64,000 bases of DNA from Moringa oleifera. Its lineage: Eukaryota; Streptophyta; Magnoliopsida; Brassicales; Moringaceae. The position numbers were made by a program, and so were the translations under genes. Shown here one piece after another: positions 23,771 to 34,549 of this stretch; positions within the stretch are counted from its first letter, which is position 1; each line of letters begins with the position of its first letter. The stretch lies in the NCBI GenBank assembly GCA_021397835.1, contig JAJFZO010000446.1, positions 992,001 through 1,056,000 of the forward strand, in the 5' to 3' direction. Below the pieces are notes generated by a model, which was not told the origin of the DNA, ran no database searches, and saw only the letters and a list, made by a program, of their open reading frames with translations.

Positions 23771-26359
23771 TGTAGACCATGAATTCTTGCTCCATTAAAA
23801 AAGTATTCATGGCTTTTTAATTTTTAGTATCAAAGTAGACCCAATAGAAAATGGTTATTGTCATTGACTATTTATTGTTAGAAAAGGAATCCATTTACAT
23901 GCCATGTAAATGCTCTAAAAACTGACCTACCTCTATTTGGTAAACATAATAGGACCTAAAATGCCATAATGCAAACCATCACCATCTTAATCAGATGCAT
24001 GCCAAAAACTGATCCAATTGTTCATCTGTCTAGTGTGGCAATGAGCCACTTAAAAGTACTGCCTGGCTCTGCTATTTGAGGACATTACCATTCACATTAT
24101 CTTAGGTACAGACCTCAACTAAGTTCATTAAAGAGTTATTGCTCTGACCACTATTTAATTGACTACTTTTGCCTTTCTCCAGTGGGTTGGCTTGCTCATT
24201 CATGAAAATGTTACAGTCATTCTTAATGAGATCGCTTTTTATGATTGTTATATCTTTCATTCCATATTTTATATGCTGATTCACCAATGGAGTTTACTCC
24301 CCTATAATGGGATTCTGGTTTCCTTTGCTTCCATTGCTCTTATAGTTACTTCCACAAGCAGAATTTTACAGCTTCTATGTCTTTAATGAAATGCATCCTT
24401 TCTCTTAACTTAGCATTTTAGTTAAGATTGTTAATAATTCCTTCAATTCTTCCCTGTGAAAGGAACAACATGTTCTCTTGCACCTTTGATTGTTTGGTGT
24501 TTACTATCACAACTGTAGTAATTTCAAAGGTAGAACAAAAGGAAAGATTCTATTTTGAAAATTTAACAATAACACTACTAAAGGAATCTTCTTCCTTCAT
24601 TATTTCCACTAAAGAATATAACCCTAAAAATCTAAGAGTGCCAAAAATAAAGAGAATTTTTGTCACCCATCAAGAATAGAAGCATGATGCTTAATTGTTA
24701 AAGCTAGATAATTTTACTTTAATGGAGTTCCACTATCCTAAGAGATGACCTGAGAATTATAAGCTGCACATTAGTATCTAACATAAAGGAATTTGTTTGC
24801 ATTAAAAACCTTTAATCCCATAAACCTGTCTTAAGCTAGAATTTTGTAGATTCTAGGCCTCATGCTAACTGCTATAATAAAAGTCTAAGCATTTACATCA
24901 TATTCTTTTGTCTTTAAGTCATTGGGTTCTCTAATGGTGATTAAGGTTCTATACTTAGATTGTGTCGGATTTGTGCTACTAAGGAAGATAGACTTACGGA
25001 TAACATAGTGTAAAAACTTTAAGAAATTGTTAACAATAATCCCATATCTTTAATTCATTAGTTTTCTTCTATGTCATTCATGAAGCTCCTGCTGCCTATT
25101 TTCTTATTTCCTAAAATTGTTTGGCTTTCTTAATTAAATCCTATGATCTTAATTAGACAACTCCTAAAATGGATCTCTAGAGTTTTGTTTCATTTAACAC
25201 AGTCTAAAATTATTTATTGCAAACTAATTAACTAAGTTTCCCAAGAACAAAGATTTCTATATAGCAGTGCCTAAAAGTAAAATGTAACCCTTACAACAAG
25301 GCATGTCTCTTTAAAACCACATTTAGAAGAGAAGGTCTTACTTTAGGTTGCATATGTGAAAGCAAGAAAGAAACTTACATAAGGGAGGGTGAAGCTAGTC
25401 GAGAGTCGTCCATTATCATTTCCAGTCAAAAGAAGCATAATTGTTAGTGAATCGCATGGATGTATATCAATTGTCATATAAACAAACAAACAAAATGCTA
25501 AATGTGTTCAAACTTTTATGCTTCAACCAAAATGCGTCACACATTCTCAATCAAACGGGTAATAAATAGGAGCGTATCCAGATGAAAGAAATGTGTAAAT
25601 ATGAAAAATCAGAAAAATTTGTTCGTCAACAAAGTCAAATGATGCAAAAATTTGTAACTCAAGAAAGGAAAAGAAAAAATTAGAACAAAACTAAGTAAGA
25701 AATTGCAAAACTTGACTAAAAATCTCTCTTTGTCTTTCATAGTGCGAGAGTAAGGTTTCATTAGGTTCACATACCACTTTCCTTGCTTCAATGGTATCAT
25801 TCGACAGTGCACAACACCTATATCATAATATATCTAAAAATAAATAAAGCTTTCAATGGATTATGTGACATTGAAAGAGAGAAATTTTCATTTGAAATAA
25901 TGGTTTTCGTAAAGGAGTGAAGGAAGCATACTAAAAAAGTGAAGCATGTACTGAGTGTGTGGGTGGAGATCCGTAAGTATTATAGTAGATCATGTTTACT
26001 ATTTAATAATTTTTACTACTAAAATCATTGCATAAGATTTCCATTGATCGAGTGATTAAAGTTTCATAAGGTTAATTAAGAGAGCTTTGGTTTAAGTTGA
26101 CTCTTTTGTGTTTTTCTCAAAATAATTTAAACTCATCTTTTATTAAATAAACAACTAAACTAAATATAATCAATTGTAGACCAGATGGTTGAAAACGTGA
26201 TATATTCATTCAGAGGGCTTGAGTTCAAATATACTTTCTTGCATATTCAATCAAATATCTAAATTAAAAATAAAATCAAAAGAAAACATCACATGGGTTT
26301 CTTTTAGATTGAATGACTATGACATTTACAATCTTCGATACTCCTCCATTACAAATTTT
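23771..26359. other. E2 upstream region, no gene seen
   Basis: AT-rich DNA inside E2. Short frames here (for example 24102-24679) show no family motif. It may hold the E2 promoter and leader, or insertions too old to recognise. Confidence 0.4.
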
Positions 26360-26500
26360 CTTCTCTAATTTAAGATTTTTATGATGATCCCAAGGGACCG
26401 TCATGCACATTATAATTTTTATGATGGCCTTTTAAGACCATCACATATTTAATTTTTTAATGACGATCACAAAAGATCGTCAAAAATACTGTCATTAATG
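26360..26500 (-). repeat. E2 right subterminal repeats and proposed terminus
   Basis: Motifs ATGATGATCCCAAGGGACCG (near 26381), ATGATGGCC..GACCATCA (near 26422-26445) and GACGATCAC..AAGATCGTC (26462-26481) are inverted pairs of the type found inside the left end of E2. Their presence at both ends is the main support for E2 spanning 12847-26500. Confidence 0.72.
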
Positions 26501-27128
26501 TGATGTAATACAATAGTTTTAGCCTTATTTCATATGTGACCTTGAATCTGCAGTCACTACTTATGCCAACATAAATTGGGTAGGTCAACCATAAATCCAC
26601 CTCTTATTTAATATGTACTTTTGTGAGTTCTATTTTTCTCTCATATGGACCCAAGAAATGTCCATTATGGCTAGATCCTATATATCATGATAACATTACT
26701 ATCTATCAATTTAATTTCATAACAAATCAATTTGATAAATAATTTTATTTATTATTTTTTAAAAATAATATAAATAAATTAATTAATTAAAAACTAATAA
26801 AATTTATATAAAATTTATTAAACTCTAAATTGACCTAGCCAGTTAATTGACCATATATGGTCAAAACAAGATCCAATATCAATTTTTATTGATTTGATCA
26901 ATGATGGACATGATGATAAACATTCAAAATATCAATATAATATCTATTAATTAGGCATAACAATTAACTATACTTGGTACATTATTGGGGACATTGGTTT
27001 GATTTGTAGGTGTATTTCATGAATATCATAAAGTATTCATTTCCTAATGTGAACTATATAATTAATTGAACTTTCAACAAAGGGTAAGGACTATTACGCT
27101 TGGAGTTGCCTAGCAGATACAGAAAATA
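26501..27128. other. Spacer between E2 and E3
   Basis: AT-rich DNA with TGA at 26501-26503, the proposed E2 target duplication. No gene or repeat is supported. Confidence 0.5.
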
Positions 27129-27420
27129 CACTGCAAAAAAATTAAAAAATAGTGACATAATATAGCGAATAATCTTATGAGTCGCTAAATAATGACAGAA
27201 TAACGATAGATTTATTGTAGAATAAAAATTTTATCATAGCGACAGAATAATGATAGATTAGCGACACACGTTAGTGACAGACGCTATTTTCATCATTAAA
27301 TTTATTTTTAATTAATTTATTTAAATTTTCAATTAACTTAACAACAGACTAGCAACTGAATTTTAATTGGTAGCTAATCAAAGATTTAGTGACTACAAGG
27401 TTTTGGTCACTATTTAGGCA
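27129..27420 (+). repeat. E3 left terminus and subterminal repeats
   Basis: The terminus CACTGCAAAAAAATT is followed by degenerate repeats around TAGCGA, GTCGCTAAATAATGACAGAA, AGCGACAGAATAATGATAG and TTAGTGACAGACGCTA, in both orientations. The motifs GTCACTA / TAGTGAC recur just before (27405-27434) and just after (28765-28785) the GC-rich array, so the array appears to have expanded within the subterminal zone. Confidence 0.82.
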
Positions 27421-27424
27421 ATGC

Positions 27425-28712
27425 AGCCTAGTGACCACCCCATGGGCAGTCGTGAAGGCCGCAAGCTTCCTGCCTTCGCAGGCAGCCATGCATGGTGCCG
27501 CAGAAGCAAGCTGGCCATGAGCATGTCGCCTTGCAAGGCAACAATGGATGGCCACCGGTAAAGCAAGATAGCCGCCAGCTTGCTGCCTTCGAAGGCAGCC
27601 ATGCATGAGTGTCTCAGTAGCAAAGTGGCCTCCAGGTCTTCCAAGGCAGCCATGCATGGCCGTGAGCTTGTTGCCATAATTCGAAGGTGGCCATGCATGG
27701 GCACTGCATGGCGACCATGCATGACCTTTGAAGGTGACTGCGATGGCTACAAAGGAGGAAGCCATGGCCTTCGAAGGTGGCAGCCATGGCCTTCCAAGGT
27801 GGCAGCCATAGTCGTGAAGGTAGGCATGGCCTTCGTAGGTGGCTGCCATGGCTGTGAAGGAGGCAGCCACGCCTGCGCATGAAGGCAGCCATGGTGCCCA
27901 CAAAAGTAGCCATGGCGCCTACGAAGGCAGCCACGGTCGCCACGTAGGCAGCCATTATGCCCATAAAGGTAGTCACAGTGGCCCATGAAGGCAGCCACGG
28001 CACCCACGAAGGCAATCACGGGTGCCCTTAAAGGTAGAAACGGGAGCTAACGTACAAAGGCAGCCATGCTACCCACAGAGGCAGCCATGATGCCCATGAA
28101 GGCAGCCACAACCGCCCATGAAGGCAACCATGGGAGCCTACAAAGGCAACCATGGCCTTCAAAGGCGGCTGCCATGGCCCCCGAAGGTGGCAGCCATGGC
28201 CTTTGAAGGTGGTAGCCATGGCCTTCGAAGGTGGTAGCCATGGCCGCTGTGACAGTGAAGGCAGCCATGGCTGTTGTGAAAGCCTCCATACATGGTCACG
28301 AAAGTAGCCATGGCCACCCCAAAAGCCTCCATGCGTGGCTGTGAAGGCAGCCATGACCGTCACCAAAGCATCCATGCAATGACCTTCAAGGTGGCAGCCA
28401 TGGCCTTCGAAGGCGGCAGCCATGGCCTACGAAGGCAGCAACCATGGCCTTCGAAGGTGGCAGCCATGGCCACCGTGACAGTGAAGGCAGCCATGGTTGC
28501 CACGGAAGCCTCCATGCATGGCTGTGAAGGCAGCCATCATTACCGCCAAAGCATCCATGTATGGCCACAATGGTAGCCATGGCCTTCAGCGATGGCCTCG
28601 AAGGTGGCCGCCATGGCCTTCTAAGGTGGTAGCCATGGCTGCCATGGAAGCGCCCATGCATGGCCTCCAAAGGGCAGCCATGGAAGCGAAGGCAATGTTG
28701 CCTTCGCTTAAT
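27425..28712. repeat. GC-rich palindromic minisatellite in the E3 leader
   Basis: About 1.3 kb of degenerate short tandem repeats, with units mostly 21-33 bp, anchored on GCAGCCATGG and CCTTCGAAGG, both rich in self-complementary cores (CCATGG, TTCGAA, CATGCATG). Base composition contrasts sharply with the AT-rich flanks. The last unit ends in a 10-bp-arm inverted repeat GCGAAGGCAA / TTGCCTTCGC (28686-28707). Open frames of 80-184 codons on both strands are due to the lack of AT-rich stops. The position, between the terminus and the transposase start, resembles the GC-rich first exon (downstream control region) of maize Spm. Confidence 0.93.
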
Positions 28713-29250
28713 TTTTCTCACTTTAGATTCAATGACGAAATTTACTTCAATTGCTAGACATCAGTTCTAGTGACCATCACTAAATTATGTCATTAAAGTG
28801 CTTATAAATTGAAGCCCTAATTTTTTGCTTTCGCGCAAGCACCGTTTCATCAACCCCCCCCCCCTTTTCTCTTGCTATCTTTGCTTCTATGTTCTTCAAA
28901 TTTTTTCATTTCACCCAGTTCCTTTTTTCTATCATTTTGACTTTTGCCTCGACATCTATTAGGATTGTGAATTTTCTTTTTTCATCCGTAAGCAACGCTA
29001 TTTTTCCCCCATTTATCTTGCTATCACGGGTGCCAAGTGTTTGCCACTGTTTCCTTGCTCGGATCTTACTGTTCTTGAGAAGTCATGATTTACTATTTGC
29101 TTGGTCAAATAGGACCTTCTTGGTTGTGGTAGTTCGAATCCAATTCGTGAGAAGAGTCCAAGTGAGAGACTATAACAGTTAAAAGGCCTTCTTGGTTATG
29201 TGCCATTTCCTCTTCCATTTTTTCCACTATAAGTACCCATTTTCATCTTT
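28713..29250 (+). other. E3 pyrimidine-rich leader segment
   Basis: After the array the plus strand becomes C/T-rich, with a run of about 12 Cs at 28853-28864 followed by CTTTTCTCTTGC. This resembles a transcribed 5' leader. A 97-codon frame (28889-29182) has no family motif and I do not call it a gene. Whether transcription starts here is inference. Confidence 0.4.
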
Positions 29251-29389
29251 CCTCTTTACTAGACAAGCTGTATAGTTAATTATTGAAATTATTGATGATG
29301 ATATTGATGATTAGAAAATATTGCATAGGAATATTACGATTATATTTGGTAATTATAGAAATATTATAGATTTTAAATAAATTTTTTTG

Positions 29390-30010
29390 TTATTTATTTT
29401 ATGTTATAATAAATTTAATTTATGGTATACTATTAGGTAATTTTTGAATTTGGTTGTAATTTAAGATAAATATTTTAATTAGATTTTCATGAAATTTAAA
29501 TTAGTTAGATATTTATTAAATTTTACAATTGTTAATTATATTTGTTAATAAATTTAGTTTATGTTATATTATTAAAAAATAATTTAATTAGTTTATAATG
29601 TAAGATAAATAATTTAATTATAGTTTTATGAAATTTAAATTAGTTAGGTATTAATTAAATTCTATAATTGTTAAATTTATAGGTTAATGAAAAATTTTGT
29701 TTATATTAAATTAGATAGATAATAGTTTAATTAGAATATAATTTGAGATAAATAATTTAATTATATTAATTTATAAAATTTAAAATAGTTAAATGTTAAT
29801 CAAATTTTATAATTATTAATTTTATTTGTTAATAAAATTAGTTAATTTGTTATTGATTACATAGATAATAGTTTCATTACATTATAATTTTATGACATAA
29901 ATAATTTAATTAATTAGATTTTTATGAAAATTAATTGACTTAGATGTTGATTAAATTTTGGAGTTGTTAATTTAATTTTTTCAAATAAATTTAATTTATG
30001 TTAAATACAT
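29390..30010. repeat. AT-rich ~145-bp tandem repeat, about four diverged units
   Basis: The phrase GAAATTTAAATTAGTTAG recurs as variants near 29491, 29630, 29774 and 29926 (spacing 139, 144, 152). Each is followed by a TTAAATTTTA(C/T)AATTGTTAAT-like run and preceded by ATAAATAATTTAATTA. Units are strongly diverged and almost wholly A+T. Confidence 0.82.
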
Positions 30011-30148
30011 ATTTGCATTTGGATGATTATTACAAATGTTCAAGAAATTTATTGTATGTTAATCAATTAAATTAATCTATTATATGACAATCATAAAATG
30101 TTACTGTTATTAATAAAGTTAGACTTCACACATATTTTTTAAATACAC

Positions 30149-30235
30149 CGTTTGAGAATTATTAGTGAACATTTATTGTCGATCACATGTTTGTACGTGT
30201 ATCACAATAAATTGTTCAATAATAATTCTTGAATT
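30149..30235 (+). other. Long imperfect hairpin in the E3 leader
   Basis: The left arm starts TTTGAGAATTATTAGTGAAC (30151), and the right arm is its near reverse complement, ending AATAATAATTCTTGAA (30233). Arms are about 40-45 bases with a few mismatches and one- or two-base bulges; the apical part pairs GATCACATG with CGTGTATC. The result is a stem of the size of a small plant miRNA precursor. Fold and expression are not tested. Confidence 0.7.
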
Positions 30236-30334
30236 GTCTAGATCGGACAGTTTAGAAATGTAACATTTATGTGCGGTTTATTTTGTAAATTTTTTGTGTA
30301 GTATCTTCTTTGTTCTTCGGGTACATACTAATGA

Positions 30335-30373
30335 ATATGAGTGTGTGTTTCAATTGAAAACACTAACTCATAT
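30335..30373. other. 39-bp palindrome in the E3 leader
   Basis: ATATGAGTGTGTGTTTCAAT at 30335 is followed by its near-perfect reverse complement, TTGAAAACACTAACTCATAT, ending at 30373. The mismatches are about three to four bases. It is a protein-binding-type palindrome or short hairpin, role unknown. Confidence 0.75.
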
Positions 30374-30688
30374 CTATACATGTCATGTACTTAGAGAACT
30401 ATGAGGAAATGCAGCCGAAATTTTTACACAATAAAGTGAATAATCAGTTACTATATTGTGCTTCACATAAGTGTACATTTCTGAATGGTATAGGACCACT
30501 TACCTTTAAAGTTTGGGTGGCATGTATAAAACGTTAAACAAGTCGTATTATAAGTCATGTGCGTTTTATGTGTCCTCGAAATTGTTTGATAATTATTTTA
30601 TATTATAACAAGTTTTTAAATTATTAAAATTTTGAGGAGGCAAGTTTTTGGAAACTAGTTTAATTAGAACGACTTGAGAAATAGAAAA

Positions 30689-32560
30689 ATGAGTACATTG
30701 GATCGCCAATGGATGTACTTCAGGCTTATAGATGGATTCTTAAATCAGGAATTTTTAGATGGTATGAAACATTTCATTTAGTTTGCTTGTAATCAACCGA
30801 TATTCATGGATAGAGATAAGATAAGGTGTCCATGTAATCGTAAAAAGTGTCAGAACCATCGTTATGAAACTGTTGATGTGGTTAGATATCATTTGGCTAA
30901 ATATGGTTTCGTATCGGGATTTATGTTTGGAATTGTCATGGGAAAACCATGAGAGTTATAATAAAGGGGCAACTGAATATTATGTCGGGGAAGGATCTAC
31001 AACAATGCATGAAGTTAATACATACTAAACAATAGTAATGGATGCTGCTGGTCCGAAATTTAATCTAGAACATATGGAGGAATCCCCTAATCCAGATGCT
31101 CAACATTTTTATGATATGTTGAATGCTGCTAATCAACAATTATGGGATGGGTGTCAAAATCATTCACAATTATCTGTTGTTGCTAGAATGATGAACAGAA
31201 AGTCAAAAAATCATATTTCGAAAAGATGCTATGATGATATTTGCCAATTAATGAAAGAGATGATGCCTGTTGGTAATCTCATGATTGAGAATTTTTACAG
31301 TTCAAAGAAATGCATGCAAGGTATATGATTGTCGGTTGAAAAGATTCACTCTTGTAACAACGGGTGCAAGATATACTGGGCTGAAGACAATGAACTAAGT
31401 TCTTGTAAGTTTTGCAATCATCCGCGGTATAAAAGACGAAAAAGAGAATTTGATAAACAAAAAACACTTGGTCCATATAAGAAAATGTATTATTTCCTCG
31501 CAATCCATGGCTACAAAGATTATATGCATCAGAAGCCATAGCTAAGAACATGAGATGGCATGTCGAACACGAGATTGAAGATGGTGTAATGCATCATTGC
31601 TCTGATTCTCCTGCTTGGATGCATTTTAATCAATCGCATCCATCTTTTGCTACTGAATGTAAGAATGTTAGAATAGGTTTGAGTACTGATGGATTTCAAC
31701 TGTTTGGTTAGTTAGGCCAACAATATTCTTCATGGCCAGTAATAGTCACACCATATAACTTACCCCCGTGGATGTGCATGAAAGAGGAGTACATGTTCCT
31801 AACTATAATCATTCTTGGACTAACAAATCCAAATGATAAGTTAGATGTTTATTTGCAGCCTTTGATAGCAGAGTTGTAAATGTTATGGGAGGTTGGGGTG
31901 CTCAGGTATGATATGTCTTGTAAACAAAATTTTATCATGAAAGTTGCTCTGATGTGGACCATTAGTGACTTTCCTGCCTACTCGATGTTGTCTGGATGGA
32001 GTACAGCAGGAAGACTGGCTTATCTTTACTATGGAGAAGATTCAGATGCATTTACCATTACCAACAAATGAAAGCAGTCTTGGTTTGATAACTATCATAA
32101 GTTTTTGCTAGAAGATCATCCATTTCGGAGGAATAAAACTGTATAATAAAATGGTGAGAAGAGTAGCTCCTCTTATTAAATCAGGGTATGAATTGCTACA
32201 TGGTATAGATCAAGTAAGGCAGAAATAAGTTACAAAAGTGGGATATGATTAGACAAATGGTCCTATTTGCAAGACATGCGGTTGAAGGAAATGAAGCATA
32301 TTTTGGGATTTACCTTATTAGTGCAACAACTTAATACGACATAATCTTGATATCATGCATATAGAGAGAATTGCATTTGATAATGTGTTCTACACAGTCA
32401 TGAATGTAGAAGGAAAGACAAAGGATAATGCAAAGTCAAGGGAAGACTTAAAGGCATTTTGCAAGCGCCCTGAGTTAGCGAAAAATACGACCACTGGAAA
32501 ATACCTAAAGCTTGTTATAGCCGTGATAAAGCTAGTAGAGAAGCATTATGTGAATGGGTA
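30689..32560 (+). pseudogene. E3 transposase-associated domain and TNP2 core, broken
   Basis: The start is ATG 30689. The transposase-associated domain reads RQWMYFRLIDGFLNQEFLDG, with a TAG near 30779, then IRCPCNRKKCQNH (near 30818-30856). After a frameshift near 30920 the TNP2 core follows: SPNPDAQHFYDMLNAANQQL (near 31084-31143), HSQLSVVARMMNRKSKNHIS, and EKIHSCNNGCKIYWAEDNEL (31338-31397). Next come FCNHPRYKRRK, IGLSTDGFQLFG (near 31675-31710), NLPPWMCMKEEYMFLT and FIMKVALMWTISDFPAYSML (31931-31990). That last motif keeps the tryptophan lost in E1 and E2. The MHIERIAFDNVFYTVMNVEG motif starts at 32355. Multiple stops and frameshifts are present. Confidence 0.92.
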
Positions 32561-33440
32561 AAGAATCTGAGATTTCCTAATGGATATGTATCAAACGTGG
32601 TAAGGTGTGTGGATATGATGAAGAAGAAGCTATTTGGGATGAAAAGTCATGACTGTCATGTTTTCATGCAACGATTACTACCCATTGCATTTCGTGAGTT
32701 GTTGCCTACTAATGTGTAGCACGCATTAATAGAGTTAGGTCTTTTTTTTTAAAGAACTTACATCAACTACCATTCAGAGTAAAGATATGAAACGACTTGA
32801 GAATGAAATTCCTATAATTTTATATACACTTGAGCATATATTTCCTCCAAATTTTTTTGACTTGATGGAACATCTTCTAGTGCACTTGGCTTATGAAGCA
32901 AAGATAGCTGGTCCAATGCAGTATCGATGGATGTATCCATTTGAAAGGTACTAATCTTTACTTTATTTAATTAATATATGTCATTGTACATGTTAATTAT
33001 TTAATCATTCTTAATTATCATCATATGTACTTACGAAAGTTGAAAAATAACATTAAGAATAAAGCAAAAGTGGAAGGCTTGATATGCAATGCATATTTTA
33101 TTGAAGAGGCATCATCATTTTGCTCACGCTACTTTGAGCCACATGTTAACACGTGACATCGAAAATTGACACGAAATGATGCTGGTGATTATGAGCCGAA
33201 AGTGCATGAAGAAAATATCTCAATCTTTAAACATCATGGTCGATCATTTGGAAAGGAAAAATCTAAGTACTTGACAGAGGAAGAATATCATGCCGTACAT
33301 ACATATGTTTTGTTGAATTGCCCTGAGGTCGAACCATTCACAAAGTACGTATTCGATAACTTAATCATAGCAATTGATAAAGCCATTCGCACATTAAAAA
33401 TGTTCTTTGATAATGATCGTCATTTTTCATAGTAATATTT
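32561..33440 (+). pseudogene. E3 DUF4218 region of TNP2, broken
   Basis: KKLFGMKSHDCHVFMQRLLP (near 32620-32680) starts the domain. AFRELLPTNV is followed by a TAG, and a poly-T run near 32745 shifts the frame. QYRWMYPFER (32922-32950) keeps the conserved tryptophan, then comes a probable decayed intron. The C-terminal part continues with KAKVEGLICNAYFIEEASSF (33063-33120), and the 33166-33432 frame ends the domain with LTEEEYHAVHTYVLLNCPEV, the usual motif before DUF4216. Confidence 0.87.
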
Positions 33441-34350
33441 TATAGGATTTATATTTCTCAATTACGTGAACATTGTCCACGCATAACTGATCGTGAGGTC
33501 GACACTCATCTGGAGCTTTATTTTTCTAGTTGGTTTAATCTATATGTTCGTCCTTCTATTCTAATTTCTTGTTTGGTTAAATCATTTTTGGTTAGTATCG
33601 TCAAATGATTCATTTTCTAATACTAACAGGTTCATGATCCACCAATCTTTAGTAACTGCAATTCTATCTAGGATATTGCAAAGGGTCCATCAAGGTCGGT
33701 GAACTCATACCCAGGTTACTATGTCAATAGGTACAAATTTTACACTAAAAGACACGGTTCAGATAGAGCAACAATGAATAACGGAGTCTGTATAAAGGGT
33801 CTAACGTAGATGAAAGTGACTATTTCGGTATATTGATGGAAGTGTGACAGTTAGAATATCTTGCATTGCCAATCAAAAGAGCTATTTTATTCAAGTGTGA
33901 ATGGTTTGATTCTACACGAATATGGGCACAAAAGTACATAAATCATATAATCTGATGGATGTGAATCACATAAGGAGATTAAATAAGTATAAACCATTTG
34001 TGTTCGTTTTACAAGCAGCTTAAATTTATTATGTTCCTTATCCAAGTTTAAAGCACAATAAGCGTGATTGGTGGGCTGTTTGTAAGATAAAGGCCAAATC
34101 TGTCATTAAACTTCCAGACTCTAATTTAATATATGGATCAAGCCAAGATGCGCCTTTTCAACATAATAAGAGAGATGTCCATCAAATTGAGAATGATACG
34201 GATGATCATCTTATATCTTTGAATGATCCAAGTGGGACATTAATAGATATTGATGAAGAAGAAGAAAATATTTCAGATGAGCCAGATTTTGAAAATTATT
34301 CCACAGAGGAAGAAGACAAACAAGAGGAAGATCTTGAACATGATGATTAG
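33441..34350 (+). pseudogene. E3 DUF4216 region and acidic C-terminus, broken
   Basis: Segments in shifting frames read REHCPRITDREVDTHLELYF (33466-33525), AKGPSRSVNSYPGYYVNRYK (33679-33738) and FYTKRHGSDRATMNNGV. The domain then decays. The end is in one frame with an acidic tail (DIDEEEENISDEPDF and similar) and terminates at TAG 34348-34350. Order and motifs fit DUF4216 of TNP2. Confidence 0.8.
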
Positions 34351-34549
34351 TTTTTTTTTTTTAATTATTTAATGTACTATTTTAATTATATAATCTACTA
34401 TAAGAAATGTGTGTTGAACTAATTATTCTTTATATTATCTTTTCATCATATATTTCAGAGGGTTTGAGTTCGATTTTTAGGGAAGATTTTTCTGAATTTT
34501 TTTATTAATTTATGAAACTAAATTTTATCAAGTTCATTAACATGATTAG

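Larger units (their letters stand above)
12847..26500 (-). mobile_element. CACTA (En/Spm) transposon E2, minus orientation, ~13.65 kb
   Basis: The left terminus is CACCATAAGAAAATAAG (12847-12863), close to the E4 terminus CACTATAAGAAAAT. The proposed right terminus reads CATTAATGACAG on the minus strand, a one-base change from CACTA. Flanking TGA at 12844-12846 and at 26501-26503 would be the 3-bp target duplication. Related GACGATC and GACCATC subterminal repeats lie inside both ends. Between them, on the minus strand, are TNP2, DUF4218, DUF4216 and an ORF2 with a C48 domain. Coding content is certain; the exact right end is less so, because a 3-bp match is weak evidence. Confidence 0.8.

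Noticed and set aside
27349..28757. Open frames of 80-184 codons on both strands across the GC-rich array
   Set aside because: All frames are open because the array lacks A/T-rich stop codons; the peptides are low-complexity repeats that change with frame, with no domain or start context.
28853..28864. Poly-C run (and a similar one at 56841-56852)
   Set aside because: Homopolymer length is unreliable in sequencing and no function is supported; not reported as a finding.
28889..29182. 97-codon plus-strand frame with hydrophobic stretches
   Set aside because: Pyrimidine-rich leader DNA reads as Phe/Leu/Ser; no motif, and it lies upstream of the recognised transposase start.
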